A DNA stretch of 6,273 bases from an uncultured Burkholderiales bacterium. GTDB taxonomy: Bacteria > Pseudomonadota > Gammaproteobacteria > Burkholderiales > Burkholderiaceae_C. The stretch spans positions 1 through 6,273 of the forward strand of contig CAIQIL010000066.1 of NCBI GenBank assembly GCA_903871865.1. The letters are read 5' to 3'. Both the position numbers and the translations under genes were made by a program. Below the pieces are notes generated by a model. The model saw only the letters and a program-made list of their open reading frames with translations. It was not told the origin of the DNA and did no database searches. The stretch's first letter is position 1; each line of letters opens with the position of its first letter. Shown here piece by piece: positions 1 through 5,534 of this stretch.

Positions 1-966
1 GGCGAATTCAAGGCGCTGTACTGCCAGGGCGAAGACATCGTCCAGTCCGACCCCAACACCCAGCATGTGGCCGAAGCGCTGTCGCAGATGGAATGCATCA
101 TCGTGCAGGACATCTTCCTCAACGAGACGGCGAAGTACGCCCACGTCTTCCTGCCGGGCTCATCTTTCCTGGAAAAGGACGGCACTTTCACCAATGCCGA
201 GCGCCGCATCTCTCGGGTGCGTCAGGTGATGCCGCCACTGGCGCGCTACGCCGACTGGGAAGCCACGGTGAAGCTGTCGGAGGCCCTGGGCTACCCGATG
301 CACTACACCCACCCCGAGCAGATCATGGCGGAGATCGCCGCGCTGACGCCCAGCTTCGCCGGCGTCAGCTACGCCAAGATCGACCGCCTGGGCAGCGTGC
401 AATGGCCTTGCAACGACGACACCGAAGAGGCAGGCACCCCCACCATGCACATCGACCGCTTCGTGCGCGGCAAGGGCAAGTTCTACCCGACGCAGTACCT
501 GGCCAGCTCGGAGAAAGTCACCCGCCGCTTCCCGCTGCTGCTGACCACCGGACGCATCCTGTCGCAGTACAACGTCGGGGCTCAGACGCGGCGCACGCCC
601 AACAACGCCTGGCACAGCGAGGATGTGCTGGAGCTGCACCCGCACGATGCCCAGGAGCGTGGCGTGAAGGATGGCGACTGGGTCGGCATCGAAAGCCGCG
701 CGGGCCGCACCGTGCTGCGCGCCCTCATCAGCGAGCGCATGCAGCCCGGCGTGGTCTACACGACCTTCCACTTCCCCGAATCGGGCGCCAACGTCATCAC
801 CACCGACGCCTCCGACTGGGCCACCAACTGCCCCGAGTACAAGGTGACCGCGGTGCAGGTCGTGGCCGTGGCGCAGCCCTCGGAATGGCAAGAACGCTAC
901 GTGGCCTTCAACCGCGAGCAGCTCGGCCACCTGGCCCGGGCGAAATCCACCGCCGAGGCGCCATGA
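1..966 (+). CDS. fdsA: NAD-dependent formate dehydrogenase, alpha (catalytic) subunit, C-terminal part
   Basis: The frame is open from the first base, so the gene begins upstream; 321 C-terminal residues are visible. FdsA-type alpha subunits are about 950 residues, so this is roughly the last third. It belongs to the molybdopterin oxidoreductase family and oxidises formate to CO2 at a Mo-bis-MGD centre, with electrons passing to NAD+ through the partner Fds subunits in the cytoplasm. The stretch with VQDIFLNETAKYAHVFLPG, then EKDGTFTNAERR, is the typical third molybdopterin domain. From about residue 177 (RFPLLLTTGR) to about 290 lies the C-terminal dinucleotide-binding domain, with QTRRTPNN, LELHPHDA and the FHFPESGANVITTDASD segment. 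The active-site Cys/Sec and the N-terminal iron-sulfur modules lie outside the window. The stop TGA at 964-966 overlaps the fdhD start as ATGA, which suggests translational coupling. The alpha subunit of another soluble NAD-linked formate dehydrogenase is the only close alternative; the fdhD-fdsD context favours Fds. Confidence 0.94.
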   Translation, partial: GEFKALYCQGEDIVQSDPNTQHVAEALSQMECIIVQDIFLNETAKYAHVFLPGSSFLEKDGTFTNAERRISRVRQVMPPLARYADWEATVKLSEALGYPMHYTHPEQIMAEIAALTPSFAGVSYAKIDRLGSVQWPCNDDTEEAGTPTMHIDRFVRGKGKFYPTQYLASSEKVTRRFPLLLTTGRILSQYNVGAQTRRTPNNAWHSEDVLELHPHDAQERGVKDGDWVGIESRAGRTVLRALISERMQPGVVYTTFHFPESGANVITTDASDWATNCPEYKVTAVQVVAVAQPSEWQERYVAFNREQLGHLARAKSTAEAP

Positions 967-1826
967 AGCTCGGCAGTCCCTCGCAGCCACCCGCGGGTGC
1001 GCGCGCCGTCCACGTCACCGAGCACCGGGGACGCGATGGCGTGCTGCAGCGCAGCGACTGGCTGGCCGAGGAGGTGCCGGTGGCGCTGGTGTTCAACGGC
1101 ATCTCGCACGCCGTGATGATGGCCAGCCCGCAAGACCTCGAAGACTTCGCGCTCGGCTTCGGCCTGACCGAGGGCCTGCTGCTGAGCCCGGACGAACTGC
1201 ACGGCGTGGAGGTGTCGCCCGTGGGAGACGACCCGCACATGGCCCAGGGCATCGAGGTGCAGATGACCGTGTCCTCGGCCTGCGCATGGCGGCTCAAGGG
1301 CCGCCGCCGCAGCCTGGAAGGCCGCACTGGCTGCGGCCTGTGCGGCACCGACAGCCTGGCCGACGCCTGCCGTGCCGTGCCGACGCCGGGACCTCGGTCG
1401 GTCAAGCCGGACGCGTTGGCGCGCGCCATGGCGCACTTGCGCGACTGGCAGCCCCTGCAACAGCTCACAGGGGCCACGCACGCCGCGGCTTTCTGCGACC
1501 TGAACGGCGCCGTGCAACTGGTGCGCGAAGACGTCGGTCGCCACAACGCCCTCGACAAGCTCGTGGGTGCCATGGTGCGGGCCCGCCTGGCGCCCGACAC
1601 CGGCTTCATCGCCATCAGCAGCCGGGCCAGCTACGAGATGGTCCACAAAACGGCGATGGCCGGCGTCTCGGTGCTGGCCGCGGTGTCAGCGCCCACCGCG
1701 CGCGCCGTGGACACCGCCCTGGCCGCCGGCATCGCGCTGGCCGGCTTCGTGCGGGGCCAGGACTGCGTGGCCTACACCCACCCCGAACGCCTCCACCTCG
1801 AACGCCTCGGCCTGCACACGCCGTGA
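963..1826 (+). CDS. fdhD: Formate dehydrogenase accessory sulfurtransferase FdhD (FdsC)
   Basis: 287 residues, the usual length for FdhD. The family carries sulfur from the IscS cysteine desulfurase to the Mo-bis-MGD cofactor and delivers the cofactor to formate dehydrogenase; without it the enzyme is inactive. In Fds operons this homologue is called FdsC. The N-terminal half has EVPVALVFNGISHAVMMASP and the LEDFALGFGLTEG segment. The hallmark CGLCG motif holds Cys124 and Cys127, matching the paired cysteines of E. coli FdhD. The C-terminal half has REDVGRHNALDK (residues 188-199) and SSRASYEMVHKTAMAGV (about 219-235), also diagnostic. ATG at 963 overlaps the fdsA stop (ATGA), with a weak GAGG at 955-958, so translation probably depends on coupling to fdsA. 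The same frame stays open upstream to about position 93, but that part is the fdsA gene in another frame and encodes a low-complexity Arg/His/Pro-rich string, so the internal ATG is the real start. Confidence 0.95.
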   Translation: MKLGSPSQPPAGARAVHVTEHRGRDGVLQRSDWLAEEVPVALVFNGISHAVMMASPQDLEDFALGFGLTEGLLLSPDELHGVEVSPVGDDPHMAQGIEVQMTVSSACAWRLKGRRRSLEGRTGCGLCGTDSLADACRAVPTPGPRSVKPDALARAMAHLRDWQPLQQLTGATHAAAFCDLNGAVQLVREDVGRHNALDKLVGAMVRARLAPDTGFIAISSRASYEMVHKTAMAGVSVLAAVSAPTARAVDTALAAGIALAGFVRGQDCVAYTHPERLHLERLGLHTP

Positions 1827-1830
1827 ACCC

Positions 1831-1836
1831 GAAAGG
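1831..1836 (+). promoter_or_regulatory. Ribosome binding site of fdsD
   Basis: GAAAGG lies 8 nt before ATG at 1845. An in-frame GTG at 1839 is only 2 nt from this site, too close for initiation, so the site decides the start in favour of the ATG. Confidence 0.6.
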
Positions 1837-1844
1837 CCGTGACC

Positions 1845-2078
1845 ATGAACACCGACCACCTCGTCCAGATGGCCAACCAGATTGGCAGCTTTTTCCAGTC
1901 TTACCCCGATGCCGCCGAGGCCCGCCAGGGCATCGCCACCCATGTGCGCAAATTCTGGGAGCCGCGCATGCGCAAGCTCATCCTGGAGCGCGCCCGGCAA
2001 GGCGAGGCCAGCGGCCTGGACGCGCTGGTGCTGCAGGCCCTGCTGGAGCACCAGACAGCCCTGCAGCCTCAGGGCTGA
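1845..2078 (+). CDS. fdsD: Formate dehydrogenase delta subunit
   Basis: 77 residues beginning MNTDHLVQMANQIGSFFQSY, the conserved opening of the FdsD family. It continues with GIATHVRKFWEPRMRK (about 29-44) and a short C-terminal helix containing GLDALVLQALLEH. No membrane segment or metal-binding motif is visible. FdsD is a small subunit or accessory protein of soluble NAD-dependent formate dehydrogenase, required for active enzyme in organisms where it was tested. Its exact molecular role is not well defined. It starts 18 nt after the fdhD stop and is the last gene of the visible fdsA-fdhD-fdsD order, the same as the fdsA-fdsC-fdsD order of Cupriavidus-type operons. Its 3' end is overlapped on the other strand by a possible small gene. 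Confidence 0.93.
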   Translation: MNTDHLVQMANQIGSFFQSYPDAAEARQGIATHVRKFWEPRMRKLILERARQGEASGLDALVLQALLEHQTALQPQG

Positions 2079-2250
2079 ACGCTTCTGACCGTGGCAGGCC
2101 CGACAAAGGCGACACCCCGAACAGCGTCACCGCCACCATGCCCAGCAGGCAGGCCAGCAGGCTGCGCCGCAGCAGGCGCCGGCTGTTGCGACGGGCTGCT
2201 TTCAGCCCGATCGGCCCCCAACCCGAAGATCGGAACGGTGCTTTGGCCAC
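1978..2250 (-). CDS. Possible small single-pass membrane or secreted protein (unrecognised)
   Basis: I do not recognise this 90-residue protein. It would start at GTG (2250-2248), 2 nt after the stop of the LuxR gene, with Shine-Dalgarno AGAGGG 6 nt upstream. Residues 17-29 are strongly basic (KAARRNSRRLLRR). Residues 30-49 (SLLACLLGMVAVTLFGVSPL) form one hydrophobic helix, giving an N-in signal anchor or a long signal peptide. The tail is rich in Ala, Pro, Gly and Arg. Over residues 20-55 nearly every codon ends in G or C, like the real genes nearby, and this part lies outside fdsD, so the bias is not a simple shadow of fdsD. The last 101 nt overlap the fdsD 3' end antisense, and there the protein is low-complexity and less convincing. 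It could also be the remnant of a longer gene, or a chance frame in GC-rich DNA. Cys34 does not sit in a proper lipobox. Confidence 0.42.
   Translation of the reverse strand: MAKAPFRSSGWGPIGLKAARRNSRRLLRRSLLACLLGMVAVTLFGVSPLSGLPRSEAFSPEAAGLSGAPAGPAAPARPGRWPRLAGRAPG
2192..2209. repeat. Short inverted repeat (7-bp stem, 4-nt loop)
   Basis: CGGGCTG and CAGCCCG form a perfect stem around CTTT, between fdsD and the LuxR gene. No T-run follows on either strand, so it lacks the second half of a classical intrinsic terminator. On the minus strand it lies inside the possible small gene. It may still act as a weak or Rho-assisted pause site, but this is unproven. Confidence 0.3.
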
Positions 2251-2252
2251 AA

Positions 2253-3032
2253 CTAGCCCTCTTGGGTTAGCAAATCCACATCCGAGGCCATGGCACAGGC
2301 CTGCGTGCGGTTGCTGACGCGCAGCTTCTGCCGCACGCTCTCGACCTGGTTCTTGATGGTGTGTTCGCTGCGCCCGCAGATGCGTGCGATCTCCCAGTTG
2401 GTCTTGCCCTGGCACATCCAGTGCAGCACCACGCGCTCGCGCTCGGTCAGGCGCTGCAGCCAGGCCGGCTGCTGGTCCTCGCCCATGTCCTCGGCGAACA
2501 AGGCCCGCTGCAGGGCCAGGGCCATGTGCGGCGTCAACAGGCGCAGCAATGCCCCGGTCTGCTCGTCAGGGGCGTCCTCCATGCGCGACAAACAGAAGTA
2601 GCTGGCCGAACGCGAGCTGTGGTCCAGCACTCCGTGGGCGGCCATGTTGTGCAAGCCCATGTCGTGGAACACCTCGTGCCAGCGGGTGTCGCCCAGGCTG
2701 GCCGTGTCTTCCGCACGCACGATCTGGGGCTTGCGCTGCAGCGCCCATCGCCCGATGACAGGGCTGCGGAATCGACCGCCGTCCAGGGTCAGCGCATCGA
2801 AATAGCCGGGAGGCCAGCCCTGCTGCAGCACCCGGCGCAGCACCACACCTTCGCGGTCAGTGCGCAGCACACCACAGGCCATGCTGGCGTGGGGCAGCAC
2901 GGCCTGCAAAGGGCCCGTGGCCCAGGCCAGGAAATCGGACTGGGTGGCCACTTCTTCGAGGGCTTGCTGCAGCGCGATGACATGCAACAAAGTGCTCGCT
3001 TCGGGCGGACGGCAGGGAGTGGTGTACTGCAT
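2253..3032 (-). CDS. LuxR-family transcriptional regulator (EpsA-like)
   Basis: 259 residues. The C-terminal part (about 192-255) is a LuxR/GerE helix-turn-helix: LTERERVVLHWMCQGKTNWE, then IARICGRSEHTIKNQV and a KLRVSNRTQA ending. The Glu-rich start and the KN-x-V recognition helix are intact. The N-terminal part (about 15-180) is a soluble domain without a receiver-type Asp pocket, so it is not a NarL-type response regulator. The FLAWATGPLQAVLPH segment (residues 34-48) and the KTNWEIA spacing recall EpsA, the LuxR regulator of exopolysaccharide/PEP-CTERM loci in Burkholderiales; this assignment is tentative. It does not look like a classical acyl-homoserine-lactone receptor. The frame is open up to 3221, but the ATG at 3032 has GGAGA 6 nt upstream, and the extra 63 residues are basic low-quality sequence. 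It is divergent from the kdpD-like gene and convergent with fdsD. Targets cannot be read from the sequence; self-regulation through the upstream inverted repeat is possible. Confidence 0.87.
   Translation of the reverse strand: MQYTTPCRPPEASTLLHVIALQQALEEVATQSDFLAWATGPLQAVLPHASMACGVLRTDREGVVLRRVLQQGWPPGYFDALTLDGGRFRSPVIGRWALQRKPQIVRAEDTASLGDTRWHEVFHDMGLHNMAAHGVLDHSSRSASYFCLSRMEDAPDEQTGALLRLLTPHMALALQRALFAEDMGEDQQPAWLQRLTERERVVLHWMCQGKTNWEIARICGRSEHTIKNQVESVRQKLRVSNRTQACAMASDVDLLTQEG
2257..2262 (-). promoter_or_regulatory. Ribosome binding site of the possible small gene
   Basis: AGAGGG on the minus strand, inside the last codons of the LuxR gene, stands 6 nt before the GTG at 2250. The order SD, then LuxR stop TAG, then GTG is a usual arrangement for coupled genes and is part of the case that the small gene is real. 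Confidence 0.35.
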
Positions 3033-3038
3033 GGCGGG

Positions 3039-3043
3039 TCTCC
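3039..3043 (-). promoter_or_regulatory. Ribosome binding site of the LuxR gene
   Basis: GGAGA on the minus strand lies 6 nt before ATG at 3032. It is the best start signal in the open frame and fixes the start against the upstream in-frame ATGs at about 3221, 3122 and 3083. Confidence 0.6.
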
Positions 3044-3061
3044 AATGCCGTGTTTTACGGA

Positions 3062-3084
3062 TGCCGCTGCGCGGCAGATGCATC
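3062..3084. repeat. Inverted repeat plus palindrome upstream of the LuxR gene
   Basis: TGCCGC and GCGGCA are a perfect 6-bp inverted repeat around TGC (3062-3076), followed at once by the perfect 8-bp palindrome GATGCATC (3077-3084). An outer GATGC/GCATC pair (3060-3064, 3080-3084) encloses the first repeat. It lies 30-52 bp before the LuxR start, either in its leader or at its promoter. It could be a binding site for a dimeric regulator or a leader hairpin; neither is shown. Confidence 0.4.
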
Positions 3085-3159
3085 GGAAACCCTGGCCGAC
3101 ACCCCCTGAACGGGTTAGGCATCGACTCTTCACATCGACCGATGGCGCCAATCCGGGTC

Positions 3160-3176
3160 TTTACGGCTTTTTTATG
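3160..3176 (+). promoter_or_regulatory. T-rich site resembling a KdpE operator
   Basis: TTTACGGCTTTTTTATG stands out in this GC-rich DNA. Compared with the T-rich KdpE site of E. coli kdpFABC as I remember it (TTTATACTTTTTTTACA), 11 of 17 positions agree, including TTTA and the T-run followed by A. It sits 55 bp before the chosen kdpD start, where an autoregulatory site would be expected. The similarity is mainly T-richness, and it may instead be a promoter or UP-like element. Confidence 0.35.
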
Positions 3177-3230
3177 CCGACGCTGCCAGAATTTGCTGCA
3201 CCGCAATGCGCCCCAACCCACACTGGCGAC

Positions 3231-4838
3231 ATGCCCCGCCCCCCTGCACCTGCCCCCACGCCCCTGGCGTCAAAACGCCGCTGGCATTACCCCCTCGCCG
3301 CGGCAGCTTGTGGCGCCACCACCCTGCTCACCATGCCCCTGCACGACTGGCTGGAGCCCGTCAACGCGGTCATGCTTTTCCTGCTGACGGTGGTGCTGGT
3401 GGCCGCACGCCTGGGACGCGGACCGGCGGTCATGGCGTCTTTCCTCAGCGTGGGGCTGTTCGACTTTTTCTATGTGCCGCCGCGCTTTTCCTTCGCCGTC
3501 AGCGACATCCAGTACCTCCTGACCTTCGCCGTCATGCTCACCGTGGCCCTGGTCATCGGTCACCTGGCCATCGGCATGCGCCAACGTGCCGAGGAGGCCC
3601 AACAGGCTGCCCGGCGTGCACAGGCCCTGCACGCCCTGGCACACCAGCTGGCCGGGGCCCTGACGGTCGAACAGGTCCTGCACCACCTGCAGGCCTTCGC
3701 GCAGGACCAGCTGGGCGCCGACCTGCACCTCTGGCAGCCCGGCCCGGAGCACGGCTTGGTCCTGCTGCAGGGCGAGGGCTTGGGCGCCCCTGCGCCCTCG
3801 CCCAGCCTGACCCTGCTGGCACGCTCCATCGCCCAGGACAGCGCGCGCCCCCACGCTCACCATGTCCAGGACGGTCCAGGCGGCGGCAACGGCGCAGGCA
3901 CCCACCACGTGCTGCTGCCGCTGACGGGCTCTACCCGCAACCGGGGCGTGATGATGGTCAGCCTGCCCGCACCGGCTGGCCCCGACACGCCAGATGCCCC
4001 GTCCACCCTGCGCCACCACACGGCCATGCTGGACGCGGTGGGCGCTTTGGCCGCCACCGCGCTGGAGCGCCTGCACTTCGTCGATGTGGCCCACCAGACC
4101 GAGCTGGAGGTGCGCACCGAAAGGCTGCGCAACGCCATCTTGTCAGCGCTGTCACACGACGTCCGCACGCCGCTGACCGCCTTGGTGGGCATGGCCGAAA
4201 CCCTGAGCCTGCTGCAACCACCGCTGTCGCCGCAAGCGCAAGAGATGGCCGAAGCCCTGCGCGGCCAGGCGCTTCGCCTGCACGAGATGGTCAGCAAGCT
4301 GCTTGACATGGCCCGCTTGCAAGCCAGCCTGCAAGGCCAACGCAACCACCTGCCGCTGCGCCTGGCCTGGCAACCCGTCGAGGACGTGATTGGCGCCAGC
4401 ATCCAGCTGCTGGGCACCGCCCTGGCGCGCCACCGCGTGGCCGTGGACCTGCCCCCCGATCTGCCCCTGGTGCAGCTGGACGCCGTGCTCATGGAGCGCG
4501 TGTTCGGCAACCTGCTGGACAACGCCGCGAAGTACGCCCCACCCGACACCGACATCCGCATCACGCTGGCGGCCGAGGCCGAACACCTGCTGGTGCGCGT
4601 GCGCAACGCGGGCAGCGGCTTCCCGCCCGCACGCCTGCAGGAAGTCTTCGCGCTGTTTGCGCGTGGCGAGCCCGAAAGCCATGTCCCGGGCATGGGGCTG
4701 GGCCTGGCCATCTGCAAGGTGATCGTGGAAGCCCATGGCGGCCACATCGAGGCGCGCAACCCCGAAGACGGCGGCGCCGAGGTGTGCATGCGCCTGCCTC
4801 TGGGTACCCCGCCGACGATCGAGCCCGAGCAGCCATGA
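3231..4838 (+). CDS. kdpD: Short KdpD-like sensor histidine kinase (DUF4118-GAF-HisKA-HATPase)
   Basis: 535 residues. Four hydrophobic segments at about 20-36, 44-59, 64-80 and 96-114 form the DUF4118 membrane domain of KdpD, with its hallmark FDFFYVPPRFSFAVSDIQYL (78-96). A GAF-like domain follows (about 132-282), then a dimerisation domain with phosphoacceptor His309 in SALSHDVRTPL, and a catalytic ATPase domain with N box GNLLDNAAKY (426-435), NAGSG (459-463), F box FALFARG (473-479) and GMGLGLAI (487-494). The N-terminal KdpD and universal-stress-protein domains of full KdpD (about 900 residues) are absent: only about 18 residues precede the first helix. The Asp of the DxGxG box is Asn459, a change also found in CusS-type kinases, so activity is likely. 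ATG 3231 is preferred over in-frame ATG 3174 because codons between them lack the G/C bias and include the T-rich patch; no strong ribosome site supports either. It overlaps kdpE (ATGA). It presumably phosphorylates KdpE in response to K+ or envelope cues. Confidence 0.88.
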   Translation: MPRPPAPAPTPLASKRRWHYPLAAAACGATTLLTMPLHDWLEPVNAVMLFLLTVVLVAARLGRGPAVMASFLSVGLFDFFYVPPRFSFAVSDIQYLLTFAVMLTVALVIGHLAIGMRQRAEEAQQAARRAQALHALAHQLAGALTVEQVLHHLQAFAQDQLGADLHLWQPGPEHGLVLLQGEGLGAPAPSPSLTLLARSIAQDSARPHAHHVQDGPGGGNGAGTHHVLLPLTGSTRNRGVMMVSLPAPAGPDTPDAPSTLRHHTAMLDAVGALAATALERLHFVDVAHQTELEVRTERLRNAILSALSHDVRTPLTALVGMAETLSLLQPPLSPQAQEMAEALRGQALRLHEMVSKLLDMARLQASLQGQRNHLPLRLAWQPVEDVIGASIQLLGTALARHRVAVDLPPDLPLVQLDAVLMERVFGNLLDNAAKYAPPDTDIRITLAAEAEHLLVRVRNAGSGFPPARLQEVFALFARGEPESHVPGMGLGLAICKVIVEAHGGHIEARNPEDGGAEVCMRLPLGTPPTIEPEQP

Positions 4839-5530
4839 GCAACGCCCCCACCATCCTGCTGGTCGAAGACGACCCCCACATCCGCCGCTTCGTGCGCGCC
4901 GCGCTGGAAGGCGATGGCTGCCGCGTGGCCGAGGCCAGCACCGTGCAGCAAGGCCTGATCGAAGCAGGCACGCGCAAGCCCGACCTGGTCGTCCTCGACC
5001 TGGGCCTGCCCGATGCCGATGGCCTGCGTTTCGTGCGCGACCTGCGCACCTGGTCGAGCATGCCCGTGCTGGTGCTGTCTGCCCGCGCCGCCGAGGAAGA
5101 CAAGATCGACGTGCTCGACGCCGGTGCAGACGACTACCTCACCAAGCCTTTTTCGGTGGGCGAGTTGCTGGCCCGCGTGCGCGCCATGCTGCGCCGCTCC
5201 CGCCAGGGCAGCGAGATCGAATCGCCCGACCTGCGCTTTGGCCGCGTGCACGTGGACTTCGTGCGCCGCCAGGTCCTGCGTGACGACACGCCGGTGCACC
5301 TGACACCCATCGAGTACCGCCTGCTGTGCGTCCTGCTGGCCCATGCCGGCAAGGTGATGACGCACCGGCAGCTGCTCAAGGAAGTCTGGGGGCCGGCGTA
5401 CGCCGACAGCGCCCACTACCTGCGGATTTATGTGGGCCACCTGCGCCACAAGCTCGAAGACGATCCCGCCCAACCGCGCCACTTCCTCACCGAAGTCGGC
5501 GTGGGCTACCGCTTCCTCTCAGGAGACTGA
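4835..5530 (+). CDS. kdpE: KdpE-like response regulator, OmpR/PhoB family
   Basis: 231 residues, close to E. coli KdpE (225). The receiver domain (about 6-118) has the acidic pocket E11-D12-D13, phosphoacceptor Asp55 in VVLDLGLPD, Ser82 in VLSAR and Lys104 in LTKPF. The DNA-binding winged helix (about 130-228) has LTPIEYRLLCVLLAHAGKV, the LLKEVWGP segment, the recognition region YLRIYVGHLRHKLE (195-208) and the final GVGYRF, all typical of KdpE. The protein acts in the cytoplasm as a phosphorylation-dependent transcription activator. ATG 4835 overlaps the kinase stop (ATGA), so the pair is translationally coupled; the frame is open a further 51 nt upstream inside kdpD, but without support. 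The stop at 5528 lies 4 nt before the kup start. The usual target, kdpFABC, is not in the window, so kup and the operon itself are the nearest candidate targets. Confidence 0.93.
   Translation: MSNAPTILLVEDDPHIRRFVRAALEGDGCRVAEASTVQQGLIEAGTRKPDLVVLDLGLPDADGLRFVRDLRTWSSMPVLVLSARAAEEDKIDVLDAGADDYLTKPFSVGELLARVRAMLRRSRQGSEIESPDLRFGRVHVDFVRRQVLRDDTPVHLTPIEYRLLCVLLAHAGKVMTHRQLLKEVWGPAYADSAHYLRIYVGHLRHKLEDDPAQPRHFLTEVGVGYRFLSGD
5521..5526 (+). promoter_or_regulatory. Ribosome binding site of kup
   Basis: AGGAGA lies within the last codons of kdpE, 8 nt before ATG at 5535. It is one of the clearest Shine-Dalgarno sequences in the window and suggests that kup is translated efficiently from the kdpD-kdpE transcript. 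Confidence 0.65.
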
Positions 5531-5534
5531 ACCC

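Larger units (their letters stand above)
3033..3230. promoter_or_regulatory. Divergent intergenic region between the LuxR gene and the kdpD-like gene
   Basis: These 198 bp separate two divergently read genes and must hold the LuxR promoter and probably that of the kdpD-kdpE-kup operon. It is richer in A/T than the flanking genes. TTTACGG occurs twice in the same orientation (3054-3060 and 3160-3166). I could not assign a convincing sigma-70 -35/-10 pair on either strand. Confidence 0.6.

Noticed and set aside
93..962. Upstream extension of the fdhD frame
   Set aside because: It is fdsA read in another frame; family length and the CGLCG position fit the ATG at 963.
2146..2152. Lipoprotein signal (LLAC) in the possible small protein
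   Set aside because: The cysteine lies near the start of the hydrophobic stretch rather than after it, so it does not fit a lipobox.
2253..2270. Imperfect hairpin CTAGCCC-TCTT-GGGTTAG at the LuxR stop as a terminator for fdsD
   Set aside because: The stem needs a G-U pair and no T-run follows on the plus strand (CAAATCC comes next); on the minus strand the stem has a mismatch.
1286..2317. 343-codon plus-strand frame spanning fdhD, fdsD and the intergenic part
   Set aside because: It crosses two real genes out of frame and encodes a Pro/Arg/Gly-rich string.
2361..3230. In-frame upstream extension of the kdpD-like gene, possibly the missing N-terminal sensor
   Set aside because: This stretch is antisense to the LuxR gene; the translation is low-complexity and has no Walker motif or universal-stress-protein features.
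3857..5482. 541-codon open frame on the minus strand opposite kdpD and kdpE
   Set aside because: It lies fully antisense to two genes with intact conserved motifs, its product is Arg/Ser/Ala-rich with no recognisable domain, and long antisense frames are common in DNA with this GC content.
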